A stretch of 8,858 bases of DNA from JAUUZT01 sp964654015 (GTDB taxonomy: Bacteria; Chloroflexota; Dehalococcoidia; GIF9; AB-539-J10), in contig CAZZHQ010000102.1 in the NCBI GenBank assembly GCA_964654015.1, forward strand, positions 1 through 8,858, read 5' to 3'. Every line of letters begins with the position of its first letter. Positions within the stretch are counted from its first letter, which is position 1. The notes below the pieces were generated by a model, which was not told the origin of the DNA, made no database searches, and worked only from the letters and a program-made list of their open reading frames with translations. Shown here in pieces: positions 1-6,337 of this stretch. The position numbers and the translations under genes were made by a program.

Positions 1-60
1 CTGCTGCCTCGCAGTGACGGAAATGGCTCATAGTTCGTAGTGCCCACCCGCCCCGACACG

Positions 61-112
61 GGGTAGATTCCTGCTACCTGCTTTCGCAGGCACAGGTTTA
101 GCAGGAATGACA
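61..112 (+). repeat. Dispersed hairpin repeat, family A, copy 1
   Basis: This 52-bp sequence is identical, base for base, to 7919-7970, and matches 8811-8858 except for one base. Its core (67-108) is a hairpin with a perfect 10-bp outer stem, ATTCCTGCTA paired with TAGCAGGAAT. Inside lies a second 5-bp stem, CCTGC-TTTC-GCAGG. A short GC hairpin (CCCCG-ACA-CGGGG, 51-63) abuts it on the left. It lies beyond the 3' end of the serine hydrolase gene. It could be a REP/MITE-like non-autonomous element. It has no coding potential that I can see. Confidence 0.9.
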
Positions 113-122
113 TGCTTCTACT

Positions 123-213
123 TGTCATCCTTGAGGAAGCGACAGCGACTGAAGGATCTACCTGTTAGCCGAATTAAACATGATGAGATTCTTCACTGCG
201 CTCAAGAATGACA
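123..213 (+). repeat. Dispersed repeat with inverted ends, family B, copy 1
   Basis: It begins TGTCATCCTTGAGG and ends CTCAAGAATGACA, so the two ends are imperfect inverted repeats. A related 90-bp copy lies at 8000-8089, sharing the blocks TGTCATCCTTGAGG, GAAGGATCT and GAGATTCTTC. At both sites it follows a family A hairpin, here separated by 14 bp. The size, inverted ends and lack of an ORF suit a MITE-like element. Transcripts from the serine hydrolase gene, on the minus strand, would run into it, so it may also fold at their 3' end. Confidence 0.8.
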
Positions 214-238
214 TAGGGATAGCAGAGATATGCTGCCG

Positions 239-1525
239 TCAGTCGTTTTTCATTGCCTGATAGGTGGCGGTCTCGAACTGTTGCTGAAAGCGGAATCCGG
301 GCTTAAAGCCATAGCCGAAAACTTGAGTAAAGGCAAGGCCTATTAGTTGTTCGGCAGGGTCGATAACGAAATAGGTACAGGCCATACCACTCCAGCCGTA
401 AGCTCCAACCGAGCCGATGCAGGTAGACCTGGTCAGGTCGGTTTTCACACTCATTCCAAAGCCATACCCCCATCCGTAACCACGCGGATAGATAAACAGG
501 TCGCGAGTGTGGTTTGCTGCCATCAGGTCAACTGATTTTGACCCCAGCAGGCGGACGCCGTCCAGTTCACCACGGTTTAACAGCATCTGGCAGAAGCGCA
601 GGTAGTCCCCTGGTGTAGACAGGATGCCTCCATACTCGCCCATCCCGGAGAATACGTTTTTCGCTGCACCAAGCTTGATACTGTTCTGTGGACGTTCCTT
701 TACCTTCAATTTCCAGGAATCGTCCCAGGCATATTCAGTTACAAGTCGGTCTATTTTTGATTCAGACAGTGTAAACGAGCTATCTTCCATGCCGAGTGGC
801 TTGAATATCCTTTCCTGGAAGAACTCCTCCAGGCTTTTTCCCGAAATGGTTTCTATTACCACTCCCAGGGCAGCGAATTCAAACCCATACGTCCAGTCGG
901 TACCTGGCTGAAAATTGAGCGGGATTCTTGCCAGGTTCTCAATAGTCTCTTTGACTGACTTTTCCGGGCCTACTGACCCATCATCACGCGGGAAAAATAG
1001 CGAACCTTTAATGGCACCGGAAAGCTCTTTAACGAAGAAAGTGGGAGTAAGCCGGAGAGAGGCCAGTCCAGCGGTGTGGGTAAGCAGGTCACGTATGGTG
1101 ACGCCACGTTCGACGGGGACGGTGTAGACCCTGCCACTTGGCCAGTCCAAGGCCTTGCCTGCTGGCGGCTGGTGTACGATAACAGTCTGGTTGGCGAAGG
1201 CAGGAATGAATTTGGATATTGGGTCATCCAGCATCAACTTGCCCTCTTCATAGAGCATCATTATGGCGACGGCGGTGACAGGCTTGGTCATCGAGTACAT
1301 GCGGAAAAGGCTGTCCTTCTCCATTGGTTTTTTCGATTCGATATCCATGTAGCCCTGGACGTCGTAGTGAACTACCTTTCCACGTCGCATCACCAGCGTT
1401 ACCGCGCCGGGGATGTCATGTTTGTCTATCAGTTTTTTTGCCAGTTCGCTGATGCGTTCCAGTCCATTGCTTGAGAATCCAACCGTTTCCGCTGATACTA
1501 CCTTGATTTCTTTACTGTCTGACAT
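239..1525 (-). CDS. Serine hydrolase, beta-lactamase/esterase (class C-like) family
   Basis: A 428-residue protein of the beta-lactamase-related serine hydrolase family, which includes class C-type esterases, D-aminopeptidases and penicillin-binding-protein-like enzymes. The acylation motif is S78-M-T-K81 in a typical context (RMYSMTKP). LLTHTAGL at 147-154 is the usual family block. Y213 in DWTYGFEF is the likely second catalytic motif (Y-x-x). W378-S-G380 in YGWSG is at the position of the third motif (W/H-x-G). No clear signal peptide is visible, so it is probably cytoplasmic and more likely an esterase or peptidase than a resistance enzyme. The start is well supported: GGAGGT lies 8 bases before the ATG. 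The next gene on the same strand is 191 bp upstream and repeats follow downstream, so it is probably a single transcription unit. The substrate cannot be told from sequence. Confidence 0.93.
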   Translation of the reverse strand: MSDSKEIKVVSAETVGFSSNGLERISELAKKLIDKHDIPGAVTLVMRRGKVVHYDVQGYMDIESKKPMEKDSLFRMYSMTKPVTAVAIMMLYEEGKLMLDDPISKFIPAFANQTVIVHQPPAGKALDWPSGRVYTVPVERGVTIRDLLTHTAGLASLRLTPTFFVKELSGAIKGSLFFPRDDGSVGPEKSVKETIENLARIPLNFQPGTDWTYGFEFAALGVVIETISGKSLEEFFQERIFKPLGMEDSSFTLSESKIDRLVTEYAWDDSWKLKVKERPQNSIKLGAAKNVFSGMGEYGGILSTPGDYLRFCQMLLNRGELDGVRLLGSKSVDLMAANHTRDLFIYPRGYGWGYGFGMSVKTDLTRSTCIGSVGAYGWSGMACTYFVIDPAEQLIGLAFTQVFGYGFKPGFRFQQQFETATYQAMKND

Positions 1526-1645
1526 AACACTATACCTCCGTGGAGCTACTTTGCCTCTTAAACATGCCTGGTAAACAGGCTGCCTTTATTGTAACACTTC
1601 TTCGAGTCTTTCAAGGAAGCGTGGTCTCGAAGTTTGTAGTTCATG

Positions 1646-1665
1646 TAAACAAATTCAAAATACTA
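1646..1665 (+). repeat. 20-bp exact repeat, also at 8574-8593
   Basis: A 20-base AT-rich sequence beginning TAAACAAATTC is repeated exactly at 8574-8593. Here it lies in the gap between the serine hydrolase and the small membrane protein. A match of 20 bases within a window this size is unlikely by chance, so this is probably the end of another dispersed repeat. The only other structure I see in this 191-bp gap is a small GCCTG-GTAAA-CAGGC hairpin at 1566-1580. Confidence 0.6.
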
Positions 1666-1716
1666 GTTACACAAAGCTGCTACCTCCCAATGACAGGAAA
1701 GGAAAACCTTGCTGTG

Positions 1717-2175
1717 TTATCTCTCGTCTACGATAGCAGTAGTCGAGGCCTGTTTTTCCGCTTGTTGCTTTGAGTCCTTCCTGATGGCTCCCCAGTGGTA
1801 GATATACAGAGGTGCGCCTACCAGTATCATTGCCAGGTTGATGGAGGCGTCGCGATGCCGTTGAGAGGTGATGGGGTCTACTTCATCACGCTGTTTTTCC
1901 CATGCTTCGTAATCCACCAGCCAGCGTTCGATGGCTTCCTTCTCCTGCTCTGTCAGATCTCCTCCGTCTTGAATGGCATCTATCTTTTCCACAGGATATA
2001 TGGGCATTATTGGTGGCTGCCTGGAATAGAGTCGCTGTTCCTCATCGGCTGCGGTAAATACGAATGCCTTGAGTCCCATGTCGATGAAGCGGACACCGCC
2101 GATAATAAGCAGTACCAGTCCGGTAATTGCGAAAATATAAAGATAAATTGTTCTTATCGCCGAGCGGTTTTCCAT
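1717..2175 (-). CDS. Small two-helix membrane protein, DUF5671-like
   Basis: A 152-residue protein with a hydrophobic helix at about 9-30, then a charged middle section (about 42-108) and a second helix at about 111-127 ending LVGAPLYIYHW. The pattern of a final GxP...HW helix followed by a basic tail resembles DUF5671 membrane proteins known from Chloroflexota. That assignment is from memory and unverified, and no function is known. The reading frame is open back to an ATG at 2214. I chose the ATG at 2175 because GGGAGGAG lies 8 bases before it. The 2214 start has no ribosome site and is preceded directly by TATACT (2215-2220), a possible -10 box that would place transcription start inside the longer version. 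The gene is on the same strand as its neighbours but is spaced as a separate unit. Confidence 0.75.
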   Translation of the reverse strand: MENRSAIRTIYLYIFAITGLVLLIIGGVRFIDMGLKAFVFTAADEEQRLYSRQPPIMPIYPVEKIDAIQDGGDLTEQEKEAIERWLVDYEAWEKQRDEVDPITSQRHRDASINLAMILVGAPLYIYHWGAIRKDSKQQAEKQASTTAIVDER

Positions 2176-2282
2176 TTTTTCCACTCCTCCCTTCTGATTT
2201 ATTTCACTGGGCATAGTATAGAGTAAAAAACAGCAAGGTGGTAGTTAATACTATCGCTTTATCTTTTGAAAAATTATGGAAT

Positions 2283-2576
2283 TCAGCCTGTTTTCAATCT
2301 GCGTTTTAAGGACTGGTAAAAGGACTCACGGCTTCCAATCATTATTACCAGTACAACACGGTCTTCATCTATTATTTCATATACCATCCGATAGTGGCTT
2401 CCTTTGTAGTTGAGATGGTATGACCAGAGTCCTTTGAACTGATGCAATAACGGAATAGCCGTGAAAGGGTCCTGTTCAATATCGGGGAGGCATGTATCTA
2501 TGATACTGCTTTGAAGTGGTTAATCAAGTTTGCGGATATCCTTCTTAACTGCAGAAGCAAATCGAATGGTATACAT
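2283..2576 (-). pseudogene. RelE/ParE-family toxin gene interrupted by one in-frame stop
   Basis: Reading the minus strand from the ATG at 2576 gives MYTIRFASAVKKDIRKLD, then TAA (2522-2520), then an open frame to TGA at 2283. The full frame is 97 codons, the normal size for RelE/ParE toxins. The part after the stop keeps the family's hallmarks: an FKGLWSYHLNY segment, HYRMVYEI, and VVLVIMIGSRESFY near the C terminus. The frame is preserved along the whole length and only the single TAA breaks it. There is no start codon soon after the stop that could rescue translation. It begins 6 bases after the antitoxin stop, the usual antitoxin-toxin order. Either it is a recent null allele or the stop is a sequencing error. 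These toxins normally cleave mRNA on ribosomes or inhibit gyrase; this copy should be inactive. Confidence 0.85.
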
Positions 2577-2582
2577 GTATGC

Positions 2583-2780
2583 TTAATTAGTAAACAGCTC
2601 TTTACTGGAGAGGCTTTTACCCTCTACCAATTCTATTCTGGCCTGACGTTGTCTGTTTTTTATCTCTTGTGCCAGCTCGGGATTTAGCAGTATCTCCAGT
2701 GTCTCCATATCTGACTGGCTAAGATTTTTCAGCAAAGTTGCTATTTGTTCTATTTCCAATTCTAGCTCTAATTTCGGCAT
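2583..2780 (-). CDS. Antitoxin of a RelE/ParE-type toxin-antitoxin pair
   Basis: A 65-residue acidic, helix-rich protein beginning MPKLELELEIEQIATLLKNL and ending GKSLSSKELF. This is the layout of small antitoxins paired with RelE/ParE toxins: an N-terminal strand/helix region, a middle helix containing LLNPELAQEI, and a C-terminal toxin-wrapping tail with the GxSLSxxELF ending. It should bind and neutralise the toxin and repress its own promoter. The reading frame stays open to an ATG at 2843, but the extra residues look non-coding and that ATG overlaps a plausible -10 box, so I place the start at 2780. There is only a weak ribosome site. The partner toxin, 6 bases downstream and in the same frame, carries a nonsense codon, so this is probably an orphan antitoxin. 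Confidence 0.75.
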   Translation of the reverse strand: MPKLELELEIEQIATLLKNLSQSDMETLEILLNPELAQEIKNRQRQARIELVEGKSLSSKELFTN

Positions 2781-2833
2781 ATTATTCAGTCTCTTTTTTA
2801 TTACGGAACGGCTTCTCCAAGATTCTTGTATCA

Positions 2834-2862
2834 AACATACCATTCACATCGTAGTATTGCAA
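2834..2862 (-). promoter_or_regulatory. Possible promoter of the toxin-antitoxin pair
   Basis: On the minus strand, TTGCAA (2862-2857) and TATGTT (2839-2834) are separated by exactly 17 bases. Each hexamer matches the sigma-70 consensus at four of six positions. Transcription would begin about 50 bases before the antitoxin ATG at 2780. The match is weak and rests mainly on spacing and position. Confidence 0.35.
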
Positions 2863-2947
2863 ATGCGCTTGTTGGACAGGAAAGAATGTGCTTCATGGCG
2901 TTGAAGAGACTGAAAGTTATCACTACCATTTCTCTGACGTAGAAAAA

Positions 2948-4195
2948 TTAGCTTATCATGGAAGTATCCATCTGGGTGGGTTTAAGCAGCAGCGCAAGGA
3001 TTAATCCAACAATGCTGGCGATAATTAAAATCAGGAAAGCAGACTGATAGCTGTTAGTCACATCGTAGATACGTCCTGCCACCATTGGCCCGATACCGGC
3101 TCCCGCTGTACCAAAGAAGATAACGATACCAAACAGGGAACTGATAGCCCTTGTCCCAAATAGCTCGGCCATCAATGGAGCCATCAGGGCGGAAAAGCCA
3201 CCGTGAGCGAAGCCGTATCCCATCACGAACAGGCGCAACTGCCAGAGGCCGTCTGCCCGGTAGAGCCAGAGTAGCGAGACAAGCATTATGACGAAGGTAA
3301 TAACGAGGACTTTTCTGAAGCCAGTCCTGTCTCCAGTGCTGGCGATGACAACCCTGCCGGCAATGCTGAATCCGCCGATGATGGATACCAGTGAAGCAGC
3401 GTTGATGCTGGAGATACCGCTATCCATGGCATACGGGGCGAGGTGGACCAGCAGGGTGTCACTGCAATAAAAAATCAGGAACAGGATGACGGCTACCATC
3501 CAGAGTTGCTTTTGTTTCAGAGCTTCATGCAGAGAGAAGCCGCTCTCTCCCAGTTGTCCCGGCGATGCCTGCTGTTCCCCGTAGGGATGGAGGCCTTTCT
3601 TCGATGGGTCGCGCCGCAATACCTGTGCCAGCGGTACGATGCCGGCGATGGCGATAATTCCCACCAGGCTATAAGTATATCGCCATCCATAGCCGGAGAT
3701 CAGATAACTTGCCAGCAATGGCATAAGCATGATGCCCAGGCCACTGCCGATTTCTACCATTCCGCTGACCAGTCCACGCTTTTTAGTAAACCACCGTGCA
3801 GTGGTGGATAGCAGCAATACGCCGCTGGAGTCAGGCCACATGCTCACCAGCAGTCCAAAGAAAAAATACAGTTGCCACAGGGAATCTAGCCTGGACATGA
3901 GCAGGAAACCGGCGCCAAAGATTATGCCGCCTATTGTCAATATTTCCCGTGGCCCATACCTGTCACAGAGTCTGCCGAAGATGAGGGCACAGGTGCCGGA
4001 AACGAAACATCCCATAGAATATGCCGCTGAGATGGCCATCCGGCTCCAGCCGAATTCAGCGTGCAATGGCGTAAGGAAAACACCATACGAGATGAATAAG
4101 CCGTGTGCAAACATCAGGATGAGAAGTGACGCTATCATGATGTGGTATCCGTAGAATAGCGGGCTCCCTTTGTTTTTTCGAATAAGAAATCTCAT
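2948..4195 (-). CDS. MFS transporter, OFA/monocarboxylate-like (paralog 1)
   Basis: A 415-residue integral membrane transporter with about 12 hydrophobic segments in two six-helix halves. The signature loop between helices 2 and 3 is intact: G74-R-L-C-D78-R-Y-G-P-R83. A related loop in the second half is GRVVIASTGDRTG (280-292). The N-terminal stretch FYGYHIMIAS...GVFLTPL...EFGWSR is typical of the oxalate:formate antiporter and monocarboxylate transporter branch of the major facilitator superfamily. The likely cargo is therefore a small organic anion, but the substrate is not readable from sequence. The central cytoplasmic loop spans about 191-228. It lies 123 bp downstream of its close paralog on the same strand. 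The ribosome site is weak (AGGA 12 bases upstream). The start is supported by alignment with the paralog. Confidence 0.92.
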   Translation of the reverse strand: MRFLIRKNKGSPLFYGYHIMIASLLILMFAHGLFISYGVFLTPLHAEFGWSRMAISAAYSMGCFVSGTCALIFGRLCDRYGPREILTIGGIIFGAGFLLMSRLDSLWQLYFFFGLLVSMWPDSSGVLLLSTTARWFTKKRGLVSGMVEIGSGLGIMLMPLLASYLISGYGWRYTYSLVGIIAIAGIVPLAQVLRRDPSKKGLHPYGEQQASPGQLGESGFSLHEALKQKQLWMVAVILFLIFYCSDTLLVHLAPYAMDSGISSINAASLVSIIGGFSIAGRVVIASTGDRTGFRKVLVITFVIMLVSLLWLYRADGLWQLRLFVMGYGFAHGGFSALMAPLMAELFGTRAISSLFGIVIFFGTAGAGIGPMVAGRIYDVTNSYQSAFLILIIASIVGLILALLLKPTQMDTSMIS

Positions 4196-4318
4196 AGAAA
4201 ACTGTTATCCTGTTACTATAACGTTAGCACATAGTTCGTTTCGGGTGAAGGTATCGTGAAATGGTGGACTTCCGTGTAAATAGTTTATTCCCCCTGCGGG
4301 GAAGTTAAGTTCCGCTCC

Positions 4319-5566
4319 CTATCCAGTCGAGGAAGTGTCCATCTGGATTGGTTTAAGCAACAGCGCCAGGATTAGTCCAACAATGCTGGCGATAATCATA
4401 ATCAGGAAAGCGGATTGGTAGCTGTTGGTCACGTCGTAGATGCGTCCAGCTACTATTGGCCCGGTACCTGCTCCCGCTGTACCGAAGAAGAGGACAATAC
4501 CAAACAGGGAGCTGAGTGCCCTGGTGCCGAATAACTCAGCTAGCAATGGAGCCATCAGGGCGAGCGAGCCACCGTGAGCAAAGCCGTAAATTATCATGAC
4601 CAGACGCAACTGCCAGAGACCCTCTGCCTGGTAGAGCCAGAGCAATGAGGCAACCATTATGATGAAGGTAATTACCAGGGCACGCCTGTAGCCGATTTTG
4701 TCTCCGATACCACCGATGATAACCCTGCCTGCAATGCTGACGCCACCGATGATAGCGACCAGTGAAGCGGAATTGATGCTGGAGATGCCGCTATCCATAG
4801 CATAAGGGATGATGTGTATAAGCAGGGTGTCACTACAATATAGTATCAGGAACAGGATGGCGGCTACTATCCAGAGCTGTTTTTTCTTCATCGCTTCCTG
4901 CAGGGAAAAGCCGCTCTCTCCCAGTTGTTCCGGTGATACCTGCTGTTCCCCGTAGGGACGGAGTCCTTTCTTCGATGGGTCACGCCGCAATACCTGTGCC
5001 AGCGGTACGATGCAGACGATGGCGATAATTCCCATCAGGCTGTAAGCATAACGCCATCCATGATTGGAAATCAGGTAACTTGCCAGCAATGGTATCAGCA
5101 TAATGCCCAGTCCAATGCCGATTCCTACCACTCCGGTAACCAGTGCACGTTTTTTAACAAACCACCGCGCGGTGGTGGAGAACAGCAATCCGACAGTGGG
5201 GTCAGGCAACATACACACAAGCAGTCCAAAGAAGAAATACAGTTGCCACAGGGAGTCTAGCGTGGACATGAGCAGGAAGCCGGCACCAAAGACCACGCCA
5301 CCTATTGTTAATATCTCACGAGGCCCATATTTGTCACATATTCTGCCGAAGATGATGGCGCAGGTGCCGGATACAAAACATCCCACGGAATAAGCCGCTG
5401 AAATAGCCATCCGGCTCCAGCCGAATTCAGCGTGCAGCGGTGTGAGGAAAACGCCAAAGGAGATGAAAAAGCCGACTGTCAGCAGCAGGATGAGAAGCGA
5501 GGCTATCATGATGTGGTATCCGTAGAATAGCGGGTTCCCTTTATTATTTCGAATAGAAAATCTCAT
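4319..5566 (-). CDS. MFS transporter, OFA/monocarboxylate-like (paralog 2)
   Basis: A 415-residue, 12-helix major facilitator protein and tandem paralog of the preceding gene. I counted about 81 differences over 415 gap-free positions, or about 80% identity. The helix 2-3 signature is present as GRICDKYGPR. The frame is open to a TTG at 5647, but I use the ATG at 5566 because it aligns exactly with the paralog's start and gives the same length. The differences cluster in helix 1 (MFAHGLFISY versus LLTVGFFISF), around residues 118-129 in helix 4, and in helices 8-10. The helix 1-2 junction, helix 11 and the C-terminal helix are nearly unchanged. That pattern fits duplication followed by change in the transport path. 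It is probably transcribed before paralog 1, possibly as one message. No convincing terminator separates the two. Confidence 0.92.
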   Translation of the reverse strand: MRFSIRNNKGNPLFYGYHIMIASLLILLLTVGFFISFGVFLTPLHAEFGWSRMAISAAYSVGCFVSGTCAIIFGRICDKYGPREILTIGGVVFGAGFLLMSTLDSLWQLYFFFGLLVCMLPDPTVGLLFSTTARWFVKKRALVTGVVGIGIGLGIMLIPLLASYLISNHGWRYAYSLMGIIAIVCIVPLAQVLRRDPSKKGLRPYGEQQVSPEQLGESGFSLQEAMKKKQLWIVAAILFLILYCSDTLLIHIIPYAMDSGISSINSASLVAIIGGVSIAGRVIIGGIGDKIGYRRALVITFIIMVASLLWLYQAEGLWQLRLVMIIYGFAHGGSLALMAPLLAELFGTRALSSLFGIVLFFGTAGAGTGPIVAGRIYDVTNSYQSAFLIMIIASIVGLILALLLKPIQMDTSSTG

Positions 5567-5769
5567 TTTTACGATAGTACCTGTTTGCAAGTCCAGTGAA
5601 TTTACATGCGTGAAGACCCTTATGCCAGAGATTTTGTTGTCAGGCAATGAGGCTTCACATGGTTACTGTGCTGTTCAGGTAATAGGGTACACCGCTTAAG
5701 ATGCAGTAATCAAGACGGTATTCTTGTCATTTCTGCCTTGCGTGCTCCCTAAAAACACCACTCCTCCCA

Positions 5770-5802
5770 GATTGTTTCGTCGCTCCACTCCTCGCAATGA
5801 CA
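5770..5802 (-). repeat. Dispersed repeat arm, family C (solitary)
   Basis: On the minus strand this reads TGTCATTGCGAGGAGTGGAG and continues CGACGAAACAATC. It matches the arm at 8616-8652 and both arms of the element at 7792-7911. A clear second arm is not visible; the sequence to its left contains only a loose CTTGTCATTTCTGCC. It lies between the last minus-strand transporter and the promoter of the plus-strand cluster, so it sits at the junction of the two gene blocks. Confidence 0.7.
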
Positions 5803-5821
5803 AAGAAAAATAGTCAACCTC

Positions 5822-5850
5822 TTGACATGATTGTAAGATGAATATATACT
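5822..5850 (+). promoter_or_regulatory. Near-consensus sigma-70 promoter of the plus-strand cluster
   Basis: TTGACA (5822-5827), a 17-base spacer and TATACT (5845-5850) match the vegetative promoter consensus at 11 of 12 positions. It is the best promoter in the window. Transcription would be expected to start about 7 bases past the -10 box, near 5857, which is the first base of the ATG of the ribbon-helix-helix gene. The transcript would therefore be leaderless for that ORF, or translation of the regulator starts further in. Confidence 0.85.
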
Positions 5851-5856
5851 AATGAT

Positions 5857-6162
5857 ATGCATTCAACAGATAAGTGCAATGTTAGTAACACATCCCCGGT
5901 AAAAAACAGTGATGTCACCAACAGCACCTGCTCCCCAAAGAATGCGAACAGTAAAGCCTTCAATGATAACCGAATTCATATCAAACAGGGAAAGCAGACT
6001 GTTCGTATGACTGTAACAATCACTACCGAGCAGCACCAGCATTTGCGGTCACTGGCAGATTCCAGCGGACTCAACGCCTCGGAGCTTGTTCGCTATGCCT
6101 TGCTACAGTTGTTTCGTAACCCCTGTATTTTTCTGTCAGGTGAAAATACCAGTGATAGCTGA
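5857..6162 (+). CDS. Ribbon-helix-helix-like DNA-binding protein
   Basis: A 101-residue protein with two parts. Residues 1-45 are rich in Ser, Asn, Thr and Lys and look unstructured. Residues 48-86 (TVRMTVTITTEQHQHLRSLA...SELVRYALLQLF) have the strand-helix-helix pattern of Arc/CopG-like repressors, with the alternating strand RMTVTIT and the second helix beginning at N-A-S-E-L. It would dimerise and bind operator DNA, probably regulating its own cluster, since it is the first gene after a strong promoter. The ATG at 5857 coincides with the expected transcription start and has no ribosome site. The only other in-frame ATG is at 6007 and would give 51 residues containing just the core domain. 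Both starts are possible. The domain call is from pattern only. Confidence 0.65.
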   Translation: MHSTDKCNVSNTSPVKNSDVTNSTCSPKNANSKAFNDNRIHIKQGKQTVRMTVTITTEQHQHLRSLADSSGLNASELVRYALLQLFRNPCIFLSGENTSDS

Positions 6163-6337
6163 GGAATATTTAAACAGCCTGCTGGATACTGAAGCAGGCG
6201 CGTATTGGGAAATAATTACGTCTTTTACCGCCCATAATGGAGCGGACAAAGACGGAAGGAGAATAAGAGAATGCCGATTAAAGGAATATCAGACCAGATT
6301 AGACTACCTCGCCTGGGCAAAATCAGGCTGGGGATAA
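6152..6337 (+). CDS. Small hypothetical protein overlapping the regulator
   Basis: A 61-residue protein beginning VIAEEYLNSLLDTEAGAYWE (initiator GTG) and ending LKEYQTRLDYLAWAKSGWG. It is charged and probably helical, with no family that I recognise. I chose the GTG at 6152 because AGGTGA lies 8 bases before it (6138-6143). The upstream part of the open frame is a shadow of the regulator gene. It overlaps the regulator's stop codon by 11 bases and the next gene's start by 67 bases, which suggests translational coupling within one message. An alternative is that it is not translated and the frame is open by chance, but the ribosome site and the unbiased-looking amino acid composition favour a real gene. 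Confidence 0.5.
   Translation: MIAEEYLNSLLDTEAGAYWEIITSFTAHNGADKDGRRIRECRLKEYQTRLDYLAWAKSGWG

Noticed and set aside
1076..1474. Plus-strand open frame of 132 codons
   Set aside because: It lies wholly opposite the serine hydrolase, whose motifs and ribosome site are clear. The plus-strand product has no recognisable pattern.
2176..2214. Longer start for the small membrane protein
   Set aside because: The added residues include the GGGAGGAG ribosome site of the inner ATG, and TATACT sits directly before the outer ATG.
4288..4303. TTCCCC-CTGC-GGGGAA hairpin as a terminator between the transporters
   Set aside because: The stem is only 6 bp and is not followed by a T run on the minus strand, so terminator function is not supported.
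5567..5647. TTG start giving a 442-residue transporter paralog 2
   Set aside because: The ATG at 5566 aligns exactly with the paralog's start. The extra 27 residues are polar and have no counterpart.
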